A stretch of DNA of 64,000 bases from Capilliphycus salinus (GTDB lineage: Bacteria > Cyanobacteriota > Cyanobacteriia > Cyanobacteriales > Microcoleaceae), in assembly GCF_047276495.1 (NCBI RefSeq), contig NZ_CP178543.1, positions 2,108,001 through 2,172,000 on the forward strand. The letters run 5' to 3'. Shown here in pieces: positions 10,560 through 17,691 of this stretch. The stretch's first letter is position 1. The number at the start of each line of letters is the position of its first letter. The position numbers and the translations under genes were made by a program. The notes under the pieces are model-generated. The model was not told where the DNA came from, made no database searches, and worked only from the letters and a program-made list of their open reading frames with translations.

Positions 10560-11267
10560 TTAGAAGAATAAATGACTATCCGGCTGAATATTAATCTCCA
10601 TCGGTACCGCTTGGGGTTCGGCAGAAAGTGCAAAGAAAATTGCATTGGCCGCCGTTTCTGGACTGAGCATTTTTGAACGATCAACCTTTAAACTAACATT
10701 ATCCCAGAAAGGACTATCAACCCCCCCAAAGTAGAATAACGTAATTTTAATCCCATATCGGCGCATTTCATCGGCCATACACTTACTAAAGCCAACCGCC
10801 CCAAATTTTGAGGCACAATAGGCGCTTCCCATCGCCATCGAATGTTTTCCCAAAATCCCAATCACATTACAAATATGACCGGATTTTTGCTGCTTCATCA
10901 CGTTGGCGGCCGCCTGGGTGGTGTAAAAACTCCCCTTCAGGTTCAAGTCCAGCATGGTATCGAGGTCAGCCGGTTCGAGTTTGTTCCACTGTTTGAGAAT
11001 ACCGGCGCCGGCCGCATTGACCAAAATATCAATCTGTCCGAAATGACTTTCGGCCTTTTGCATCAGTCCCTCGACTTGCTGCGGGTCGGTGATATCGGTC
11101 GAAACCGCCAAAACGTCCGGGGTTCCCAATTCTTCGGCCAATGTCTCCAATTTGTGGCTGTCTCTGGCGGCCAACACCAGTTTGACCCCCGATGAAACTA
11201 ATTTCCGGGCCACTGCCGAACCAATTCCCCCGGTTGCTCCCACGATAACCGCAACTTTGTCTCGCAT
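10560..11267 (-). CDS. Short-chain dehydrogenase/reductase
   Basis: The protein has 235 residues and a classical SDR fold: NAD(P)-binding GATGGIGS near the N-terminus, NAAGAG in the middle, and the active-site YCASK with an upstream Gly/Ile segment where the catalytic Ser is usually found (reads VIGILGK). The apparent absence of the usual Ser there is worth noting. The substrate is unknown. It precedes hppD on the same strand. Confidence 0.8.
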   Translation of the reverse strand: MRDKVAVIVGATGGIGSAVARKLVSSGVKLVLAARDSHKLETLAEELGTPDVLAVSTDITDPQQVEGLMQKAESHFGQIDILVNAAGAGILKQWNKLEPADLDTMLDLNLKGSFYTTQAAANVMKQQKSGHICNVIGILGKHSMAMGSAYCASKFGAVGFSKCMADEMRRYGIKITLFYFGGVDSPFWDNVSLKVDRSKMLSPETAANAIFFALSAEPQAVPMEINIQPDSHLFF

Positions 11268-11316
11268 CTCGTTACATTTCTTAACAACTTCTTTTTTAGT
11301 ATAAGGCAGAAGGCAG

Positions 11317-11618
11317 GTAGGGGCGGGTTCGGCAATAATTTCTCATGTCCTACAGACAATTGATATAAACCCGCCCCGGTTTTCCGATGGAACGCTGTTG
11401 GGTTTGGGGTTGGTAGGGGCGGGTTCGGCAATAATTTCTCATGTCCTACAGACAATTAATATAAACCCGCCCCGTCGTCGGGGAAAAACGGTTCAGGGGT
11501 TGGGGCGGGTTCAGAATTAATATGATTTCCGGTTGATTAATTCTGTTATGGGTTGGGGCGGGTTTATGTAACTGATTTGCAGGGAAAACATAGATTTATT
11601 GCCTCACCCGCCCCTACA
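11317..11618. repeat. GGGGCGGGTT / AACCCGCCCC intergenic inverted-repeat cluster
   Basis: Two 61-bp copies (11317-11377 and 11413-11473) differ at one base. Each starts with GTAGGGGCGGGTT and ends with AACCCGCCCC, so each is a stem with a ~40-base interior. More diverged half-elements follow at 11500-11510 and 11553-11564, closing with an inverted CACCCGCCCCTAC at ~11605-11617. This is a non-coding, MITE-like repeat; the short ORF on the minus strand is a by-product of the repetition. Confidence 0.8.
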
Positions 11619-11645
11619 ACACGGGTGACTGTTAATTGTTAACTC

Positions 11646-11662
11646 AAACAAGCGACTGTGCA
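11646..11662 (+). promoter_or_regulatory. Conserved upstream motif, copy A
   Basis: AAACAAGCGACTGTGCA lies 58 bp before the ATG of the first peptidoglycan-binding gene. The same motif recurs before its paralogues, followed by an ATTAGATTAGAA-like stretch that could be a -10 region. The function is inferred only from conservation and position. Confidence 0.45.
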
Positions 11663-11719
11663 ATGTAGAAATCTGTAATTAGATTAGAACTATGAAAACA
11701 AATCACAGGAGTGTTAATT

Positions 11720-11968
11720 ATGACTCACTCACATTATTATCCCGAAGCGGTTCTATCTCAGCCTACCCTGCGTCGTGGTAGTCAAGGCGAAGCAGTAATC
11801 AGACTACAAAATCGTCTCAATGATTTTGGATTTCGTTTGGTTGTCGATGGTATTTTCGGGCCGGCTACTGAAGCCGCTGTTAAACGATATCAAAGTAACA
11901 ATAGACTGACAGTTGATGGAATTGTCGGGCCGCAAACTTGGAGCGCTTTGTTCCATGAATTCCTCTAA
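11720..11968 (+). CDS. Single-module peptidoglycan-binding protein
   Basis: The protein has 82 residues. ATG 11720 is preceded by AGGAG at 8 bp spacing, so the upstream GTG (11711) is unlikely. It is one PG_binding_1 module with LRRGSQGEAV, RLQNRLNDFG, VDGIFGPATEAAVK and DGIVGPQTW. There is no signal peptide and no catalytic domain. It ends in ALFHEFL, a tail kept in the paralogues. It is the first of four paralogues in 3 kb. What it binds, and whether it leaves the cytoplasm, is unknown. Confidence 0.85.
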   Translation: MTHSHYYPEAVLSQPTLRRGSQGEAVIRLQNRLNDFGFRLVVDGIFGPATEAAVKRYQSNNRLTVDGIVGPQTWSALFHEFL

Positions 11969-12024
11969 ATTCCGGTATTAGGTGACTCTGTTTTGCAGTT
12001 TTTCTCTAATTCTCAGGTTTGACT

Positions 12025-12063
12025 TCTCCCTTTAATCTCTTAAGTAGATGAAGGGAGATTTAA
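12025..12063 (+). terminator. Probable terminator
   Basis: TCTCCCTT (12025-12032) pairs with AAGGGAGA (12051-12058), followed by a T-rich run. The same hairpin design follows the third paralogue (13342-13374), so the terminator seems to have been duplicated with the gene. Confidence 0.55.
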
Positions 12064-12112
12064 TTTTTGATGAAACGCTCAGTGATTGACTCAACCTCAA
12101 ATAGACTTCACT

Positions 12113-12130
12113 AAAACAAGCGACTGTGCA
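12113..12130 (+). promoter_or_regulatory. Conserved upstream motif, copy B
   Basis: AAAACAAGCGACTGTGCA is identical to copy A over 17 bases and lies 57 bp before the second paralogue. A doubled TTAGATTAGAA stretch follows, then a good AGGAG ribosome-binding site. Confidence 0.45.
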
Positions 12131-12187
12131 GTGATTAGATTAGAAGTTAGATTAGAAACATGAAAACAAATTACAGGAGTATTAATT

Positions 12188-12667
12188 ATGCAGGCTACAG
12201 ATATTTTTCCAAAAACTATTCAATCTCTGCCGACTTTGCGTCGGGGTAGCCAAGGAAAAACGGTTAAAAATCTACAAGAACGTCTGAATATTTTGGGTTC
12301 AAGATTGGTGGTTGATGGTTTCTTTGGGCCTGCCACCGAAGCGGCTGTTAAATACTATCAAAAAGACAATGGTTTATTGGTTGATGGGATTGTTGGGCCG
12401 CAAACTTGGAACTTGTTATTAAAATCTACTACCGTTCCTTTTGAGGTTCTGCAAACTTTACCTGTTCTCAGTTTTGGAAGTACGGGTGATAATGTGATTA
12501 GATTACAAAATCGTCTCAATGACTTTGGCGCGAGTTTGGTTGTTGATGGCATTTTTGGGTCAAAAACTCTAGCCGCAGTTAAGAACTTTCAACACCGTTA
12601 TAGTTTGGCTGCTGATGGAATTGTCGGCCCTTTAACTTGGAATGCTTTGCTCCATGAGTTCTTTTAA
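12188..12667 (+). CDS. Double-module peptidoglycan-binding protein
   Basis: The protein has 159 residues in two PG_binding_1 modules (about 12-75 and 88-157). Each has an LxxGSxGxxVxxLQxRLN start, VDGxFGxxT and DGIVGPxTW. There is no signal peptide or enzymatic domain. It ends in ALLHEFF. AGGAG precedes the ATG at 8 bp. It is the second of the four paralogues and looks like a fusion of two copies of the single-module form. Confidence 0.85.
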   Translation: MQATDIFPKTIQSLPTLRRGSQGKTVKNLQERLNILGSRLVVDGFFGPATEAAVKYYQKDNGLLVDGIVGPQTWNLLLKSTTVPFEVLQTLPVLSFGSTGDNVIRLQNRLNDFGASLVVDGIFGSKTLAAVKNFQHRYSLAADGIVGPLTWNALLHEFF

Positions 12668-12696
12668 TTGAATAATTCACAGTTAGGATTAAAAGT

Positions 12697-12725
12697 CCGC
12701 TTTCTTTGAGAAAGCGGTTTTTTTT
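12697..12725 (+). terminator. Rho-independent terminator
   Basis: CCGCTTTCT and AGAAAGCGG form a perfect 9-bp stem with a TTG loop, followed by eight T. Confidence 0.9.
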
Positions 12726-12756
12726 GTGTAGGGTGCCTATTGTAGAGAAGTTAACT

Positions 12757-12775
12757 TAAATGTGTGACTGCACAA
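12757..12775 (+). promoter_or_regulatory. Diverged upstream motif, copy C
   Basis: TTAAATGTGTGACTGCACA resembles copies A and B around GYGACTGYGCA and sits at a similar distance before the third paralogue. Confidence 0.35.
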
Positions 12776-12832
12776 TCGATTTTAACTTGAATACAGTAGA
12801 ACTATAGAAACAAGTTCATCGGAGAATGAATC

Positions 12833-13288
12833 ATGCAATCAACAACCACTATTCTGCGTCGGGGTAGCCAAGGTCAAGCTGTTAAAGATATTCAAGCTCT
12901 ACTCAATATTTTTGGAGCCAAATTAAAAGAAGATGGTGTCTTTGGGGCTGCTACAGAAGCCGCAGTCAAAGCGTTTCAAAAAAATAGTGGCTTAACCGTT
13001 GATAGTATTGTTGGGCCGCAAACAATTAAAGCTTTGTCTCAAGCCACCTCTGTTCCTATTGATGTCCTAAATTCTCTGCCTCTTTTGCGTCGGGGAAGTA
13101 AAGGAGGAGATGTGAAATATGTTCAAGCAGAACTGAATAATCATTTTGGGGCTAATTTAGCCGTTGATGGGGCTTTTGGCCCGGCAACAGAAGCCGCAGT
13201 GAAGAAGTATCAATCCAAAATGGGATTAGTGCCGGATGGTATTGTTGGTCGTTTAACTTGGAATGCTTTACTGCATCCTTTCTTTTAA
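12833..13288 (+). CDS. Double-module peptidoglycan-binding protein
   Basis: The protein has 151 residues. The two PG_binding_1 modules begin LRRGSQGQAV and LRRGSKGGDV. The second includes VDGAFGPATEAAVKKYQ and DGIVGRLTW. There is no signal peptide. It ends in ALLHPFF. GGAGA lies 7 bp before the ATG. It is a paralogue of its neighbours. Confidence 0.85.
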   Translation: MQSTTTILRRGSQGQAVKDIQALLNIFGAKLKEDGVFGAATEAAVKAFQKNSGLTVDSIVGPQTIKALSQATSVPIDVLNSLPLLRRGSKGGDVKYVQAELNNHFGANLAVDGAFGPATEAAVKKYQSKMGLVPDGIVGRLTWNALLHPFF

Positions 13289-13341
13289 TTAACAGTAGGA
13301 ATTGATTGAATTAACTGTTTTCCCTCTGGAATTGTTCTTTT

Positions 13342-13383
13342 TCTCCCTTTTTCTGTTGAAAAGATGAAGGGAGATTTATTTTT
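13342..13383 (+). terminator. Probable terminator
   Basis: TCTCCCTT (13342-13349) and AAGGGAGA (13367-13374) pair, with further pairing inside the loop, followed by TTTATTTTT. It is a sequence relative of the hairpin at 12025. Confidence 0.65.
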
Positions 13384-13761
13384 GGTTGTTTGCTCTTTTA
13401 GATTGAGGTTGAGCTTAAACTGACTCAGCAATATAGCGCTACTTGCTTCGGAGGTACATCCGAAAAACCCGGTTTATCAATAGAAACCGGGTTTTTAATC
13501 GAACAGTGCCTCTAAAAATTGAAAACCGCTATAAATACTCTAAACTCCCGGAAACTATCCGACCCAAAAGGTCTATCTCTCCAGCAAGAGTTGAGGAGTT
13601 AACAGGTTCTAGCTGAGGGGTGATTTAAAACCTGTAGCGAGTTGTTACTGTTAGAAAGTGTGATGGCAAATCAAAGCTAATTGACTCTTGAAACCAAGGG
13701 TTATCGGCAAATCTTTTAGGAAAACATTGACAGGAAACACTAAGTCTACAGGAGAGAACAA
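13384..13761. other. Intergenic with double hairpin and terminator
   Basis: AAAACCCGGTTT and AAACCGGGTTTTT (13463-13496) form a strong terminator-like stem, preceded by a smaller TTCGGA..TCCGAA hairpin at 13447-13464. Both strands carry runs at the base, so it could act in either direction. The rest of the gap shows no ORF. Confidence 0.6.
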
Positions 13762-14040
13762 ATGGTGAAATTTTCTAATTTAACCAAGCTAGTTGGTATT
13801 AGCGCCCTCGCGTTGACCCTCAGTATTCTGCCTAGCGTTCACCCGGCTTCTGCTCAGGTAACGGATGACCCAGTACCGAATAGAACTCTTGAGTATGAGG
13901 ATGACAACGATTTTGACTGGGGATGGTTGGGTCTAATTGGTTTGGCGGGTTTGGCGGGTTTACGCGGCAGAAAGCATGATGAAACCGTGCGCTACCGTGA
14001 ACCGGATGTAACCACTACGGGGACTCGTTACCGCGATTAA
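13762..14040 (+). CDS. Small secreted WGxxGxxG family protein
   Basis: The protein has 92 residues. It has an N-terminal signal peptide (KLVGISALALTLSILPS, likely cleavage after ASAQ). An acidic stretch leads to DFDWGWLGLIGLAGLAGLRG, the WGxxGxxG-type short hydrophobic segment followed by basic residues. That arrangement resembles a C-terminal sorting or membrane-retention signal but is followed by a further ~20 polar residues. AGGAGA lies upstream of ATG. The function is unknown. It interrupts the series of peptidoglycan-binding paralogues. Confidence 0.75.
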   Translation: MVKFSNLTKLVGISALALTLSILPSVHPASAQVTDDPVPNRTLEYEDDNDFDWGWLGLIGLAGLAGLRGRKHDETVRYREPDVTTTGTRYRD

Positions 14041-14080
14041 TTCCTTGTCTGGTTGATTGATGTTTTTAAGGCGATATTGT

Positions 14081-14108
14081 GTTGGGTTTTGCGGCTATGA
14101 AACCCAAC
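14081..14108 (+). terminator. Terminator-like hairpin
   Basis: GTTGGGTTT and AAACCCAAC form a perfect 9-bp stem with a 10-base loop downstream of the WGxxGxxG gene. There is no T-tract, so termination is uncertain. Confidence 0.4.
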
Positions 14109-14202
14109 TCATTTTGTATCTGTATAACAGCAAATTGATATTATCTGTTAAAGGGTGAACTGTTGAGCCGGGTTGGTTGATAATCTTATTTCAAGAGTCA
14201 CT

Positions 14203-14220
14203 TAAACAAGGGACTACCGA
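14203..14220 (+). promoter_or_regulatory. Diverged upstream motif, copy D
   Basis: TAAACAAGGGACTACCGA aligns with copies A and B at AAACAAGSGACT, 61 bp before the fourth paralogue. An ATTAGATTAGAT stretch follows, as in A and B. Confidence 0.35.
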
Positions 14221-14280
14221 CACTTGAAAAAAGCGATTAGATTAGATTTATTCAACCATAAACCTCAGAGAGTATCAATT

Positions 14281-14775
14281 ATGCAAGCATCTAGTATTTC
14301 TTATAAAAAAATTCAATCTTTGCCGATTTTGCAGTTGGGTAAGACGGGGAATGATGTCAACTATTTACAAAGCCGTCTGAATCTTTTAGGGGCGAATCTC
14401 AGAATTGATGGAATTTTTGGTTATGATACTGAAGTGGCGGTTAAGAAGTTTCAAAGAGATAATGATTTGGCTGTTGATGGAATTGTTGGCACTTTAACTT
14501 GGAGGGTTTTATTAGAAATTACCACAGCGCCTATCGAGAATCCTGATAGTGATTTCCCGATTTTAAAAGCAGGAAATAGCGGCGAAAGTGTGGTTGAATT
14601 ACAAACTCGTTTGAATAATACGGGAGCGAATTTGCGGGTTGATGGGGTTTTTGGGGCGAAAACGGCAAAAGCCGTTAGAGATTTTCAAGCGCGTATTGGC
14701 TTGGAGGTTGATGGAATTGTTGGCGCCTTAACTTGGGAAGCTATCTTACAGCAAGAGTTTTTATATATCGATTAA
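14281..14775 (+). CDS. Double-module peptidoglycan-binding protein
   Basis: The protein has 164 residues counted from ATG 14281, which aligns with the starts of its paralogues; a TTG at 14224 would add 19 unlike residues. It has two PG_binding_1 modules (VDGIFGYDT..DGIVGTLTW and VDGVFGAKT..DGIVGALTW) and no signal peptide. The C-terminus ILQQEFLYID departs from the HEF tail of the others. It is the most diverged of the four and converges on the NYN gene. Confidence 0.83.
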   Translation: MQASSISYKKIQSLPILQLGKTGNDVNYLQSRLNLLGANLRIDGIFGYDTEVAVKKFQRDNDLAVDGIVGTLTWRVLLEITTAPIENPDSDFPILKAGNSGESVVELQTRLNNTGANLRVDGVFGAKTAKAVRDFQARIGLEVDGIVGALTWEAILQQEFLYID

Positions 14776-14804
14776 ATTAACTCATTTGAACAGCGTTTCT
14801 CCCG

Positions 14805-16226
14805 TTATTCTTCTTCGGAAGATGAAGGGGGATTTGTTGTAAGTAAGCAAACATTCCAGCCCCGGTCTGTTTTTTCTAACTCAAAGGAATTGCACAAATC
14901 GATAAATTTTGGAAATTTGCCTCCGGGTTGAAATTGTTTGATGACTTGGGTAATGGCTAGACCGTATTTTTTGTTAAAATAACTGCCCAAAATTGATAAC
15001 GAAATGCAAGGCGTGGCGGTTTGGGCGGTGAGTTCTTGAACAATTTCAACCAAAGCGGTTTCTAACTGGTCTAGAGATTGAATGTTTGTTAAACCGTTGG
15101 TTGAATTTCCCTCAGAAGTGGATTGACTTTTGACGGGGGCGAGTTCAAATAAGGTGACGTAGGTTTGAGATTTTTCTGACGGTTGATGAATGGCGAAAAT
15201 TTGAGGATTCTTTAGAAAGATATCTCGGGCTTTCGATTCGGGAAAATGGGCGGAAACCACTTGACTAATTGTCATTTTGTAGGTATCTTTATATAAGGCA
15301 GAAAGACGCGAGAGTTTAATCCACTGGCTCTGAATCCGCTTTTGTTCGGAGCGAATTAATTCTTGTAACTGCACAATAAATTCATCTAACGTGGGAATAT
15401 CGCTAGAGGAGGTTAAATCAAATTGTTGGGTTTCACCGGTGCGATTATTAAAAACAATAATCTTATCTTTTTTCTTCTTAACTTGATACACGGTTAACCC
15501 ATGACCTTCGAGAGTATTGCACAGATGAGTTAACGCCCGATCCGACGAACAAACCAAAACTTCTTGGGCTGTGGGATAATAGACGAAAATGGAGGAACCC
15601 ACCGTCGCCATTTTCAAATCGGCGCTATCTTTTCCGGGGGGAACGTGAATCAGTTGATAGCCTCGCTGATGAAATTCAACATCTTTTTTCCCCATGCTAC
15701 GCCAATTCGCAAAAGCAACTTTAATTTGCAGCGGACAAGCACAAACAGTTTCTAAAAACTTCTCAGTTTCCACATCCAACTGTAAATTTTCCACATCCAA
15801 CAACAGAATACTAATTCCGCTGGTCGAAAAACTGCGTCCGTTAAAATAGAGTTGTTGGGGGTGAATTTCACTCGGATGCGGATAAGGAGTCAGCTTGGGA
15901 TTGGGATAAATCAGTTGTTCGAGTTGGGCGACAATCACCTGATATTCCGAAGACTGAATAAATTCCGAACTCAGCAAAACTTTGAGATAATTTTGAACTT
16001 TCGCCCATAATTTCTCAAGCGGCTTTACCTGACTCAACCCTTGAGAAATCTTCTTAACAAAGATAGACTGATAGCGGGGTTGATGCCAGGGAATATTTTG
16101 GTAGCGAGGATTCAGCCATTGAGGATGCTTTTTCTGGAGAGAAACCAGAGTTTGATAAAGAAAATGGCAAACCGTATCGACTACAGTAGAATCATTCGTC
16201 CCAAGTTGTTGATTTGGATGGGGCAT
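14805..16226 (-). CDS. NYN-domain protein with C-terminal LOTUS/OST-HTH repeats
   Basis: The protein has 473 residues from ATG 16226 (a TTG at 16319 would give 504). A central NYN (PIN-like nuclease) domain carries LLLDVENL, VAFANWR, GKDSADLKMA and CSSDRALTHL, giving the acidic residues expected of a metal-dependent RNase. Two C-terminal winged-helix segments look like LOTUS/OST-HTH RNA-binding domains. It is a paralogue of the protein at 17692-19224, and the two genes flank an APC permease on the same strand. An RNA-cleaving or RNA-regulating role is inferred from the family; the target is unknown. Confidence 0.75.
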   Translation of the reverse strand: MPHPNQQLGTNDSTVVDTVCHFLYQTLVSLQKKHPQWLNPRYQNIPWHQPRYQSIFVKKISQGLSQVKPLEKLWAKVQNYLKVLLSSEFIQSSEYQVIVAQLEQLIYPNPKLTPYPHPSEIHPQQLYFNGRSFSTSGISILLLDVENLQLDVETEKFLETVCACPLQIKVAFANWRSMGKKDVEFHQRGYQLIHVPPGKDSADLKMATVGSSIFVYYPTAQEVLVCSSDRALTHLCNTLEGHGLTVYQVKKKKDKIIVFNNRTGETQQFDLTSSSDIPTLDEFIVQLQELIRSEQKRIQSQWIKLSRLSALYKDTYKMTISQVVSAHFPESKARDIFLKNPQIFAIHQPSEKSQTYVTLFELAPVKSQSTSEGNSTNGLTNIQSLDQLETALVEIVQELTAQTATPCISLSILGSYFNKKYGLAITQVIKQFQPGGKFPKFIDLCNSFELEKTDRGWNVCLLTTNPPSSSEEE

Positions 16227-16328
16227 GACCCTGTACGCACGACGAAGATATCTGATGCTATATTCAAGAGTAGCACGTTGGGCGCTGGGAATGCGATCGC
16301 ATCCGAAAAACTCACCCAACTTTCCGAC

Positions 16329-17642
16329 TTACCGAGGCTGAAGCCCCTGAAAAATAAGCCGCCACAACCAGCCCACCGCAATTAATCCCAACCCCACCAA
16401 CCAAATTTGCCACTCCACCCAAAACGCCAGAAAAAAGCAGCAAACTAGCCCAATAACCGCTATCGGCTTGGGATAAAGTCGCGCTTGTGGGGGAATTTGC
16501 AACGCCGCCAAATTGGTGATCGCATAATAAATTAAAACATTAAACGCACTAAACGACCAAGTGGTTTTCACATTGCCAATCAACACCAACAGCCCAATCA
16601 TCACCGCCACGACAATCACCGCAATAGTCGGTGTCGTCCCCGCCGGATTCAGTCTGGCCACTTGACGGGGCATATCCCGGCGTCGCCCCATCGCCAATAA
16701 TACCCGAGATAAGCCCAAAATCAAATTCAGCAACACCCCCAACATCGCCGTTATCGCCCCGACTGCGACAATTTGACGAATTCCGGGGAGGCCAAACCGA
16801 CTCGCCGCCACTTCCAACGGCGCCACCTTTTGCGTCGCATCACTCAACCCGTCAACGCCCACTGCGGCGACTCCGACGACGGCCACCGTCAAATATAACA
16901 CCATCGTTACCGCCATCGTGACAATCATCGCTTTGGGAATGGTCACTCGCGGTTGGCGGACTTCTTCCCCGAGTGTGGCGATGCGTCCATATCCGGTGTA
17001 GGCGACAAACATTAATGCAGCCGCTTCGAGTAAGGCGGCGAGGGAATTTTCAGCCGGAAAAAAGGGCGTTAAATTGTTAGCGCCCGCCGGAGAGAAGGCG
17101 GTCGGTAAACCCGTTAAAATAAAGGCAATTAAAGAAAATAACGTTAGCGAAACTATGACTAAATTTGCTAAATTAGACCGACGAATTCCATTTAAGACAA
17201 TCGCGGTGATGGCGATAACTGCGATTAAAGCTGTCGGGACTAGCAAACGATTATCCCAACCCAAAGCGTTGATAAAATAGCCCGCAAACCCCAACGCAGC
17301 GGTCGCAGCCGAGGCACTTTTTGCCAACAAAAACATCCAACCCGCAGTAAAGCCAAATATCGGATTGAGATATTTATAACCATATTCGTAAGTTCCGCCG
17401 CTGACAGAATGATTGGCCGCAAGTTGGGCGCTACTTAATCCGTTACATAACGCCACTATTGCCCCAATTGCTACCGCTAAAATAACAGCAGGTCCGGCTA
17501 TTCCCGTCGCAATTCCAATACTGACAAATACCCCGGTTCCAATAATTGAACCCAACCCCATCAAAGTAGCACCGAAAACCCCGAGTTCTCGTTGAAGAAA
17601 TGGCGTTTGACCCGACACTTGGCGACCTCTTGCAAAAATCAC
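16329..17642 (-). CDS. APC-family amino acid permease
   Basis: The protein has 437 residues and about 12 predicted membrane helices. The first helix has GSIIGTGVFVSIG, the APC-superfamily signature for substrate binding, followed by SGGTYEYGYKYL. It should import an amino acid or related amine across the plasma membrane; specificity cannot be read. The start is GTG 17642. It lies between two paralogous NYN/LOTUS genes on the same strand with 49 bp and about 100 bp gaps, so the three may be one transcript. Confidence 0.85.
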   Translation of the reverse strand: MIFARGRQVSGQTPFLQRELGVFGATLMGLGSIIGTGVFVSIGIATGIAGPAVILAVAIGAIVALCNGLSSAQLAANHSVSGGTYEYGYKYLNPIFGFTAGWMFLLAKSASAATAALGFAGYFINALGWDNRLLVPTALIAVIAITAIVLNGIRRSNLANLVIVSLTLFSLIAFILTGLPTAFSPAGANNLTPFFPAENSLAALLEAAALMFVAYTGYGRIATLGEEVRQPRVTIPKAMIVTMAVTMVLYLTVAVVGVAAVGVDGLSDATQKVAPLEVAASRFGLPGIRQIVAVGAITAMLGVLLNLILGLSRVLLAMGRRRDMPRQVARLNPAGTTPTIAVIVVAVMIGLLVLIGNVKTTWSFSAFNVLIYYAITNLAALQIPPQARLYPKPIAVIGLVCCFFLAFWVEWQIWLVGLGLIAVGWLWRLIFQGLQPR

Positions 17643-17691
17643 TTAAGCATTATAATCTAATTTCGTTAATATTGGGTTAACAATCATAATT

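Noticed and set aside
10808..11304. Plus-strand ORFs over the SDR gene
   Set aside because: They are shadows of the SDR coding sequence in other frames.
11198..11455. 85-residue minus-strand ORF with a repeated NPPLP-type segment
   Set aside because: It is the translation of the two 61-bp intergenic repeats and overlaps the start of the SDR gene.
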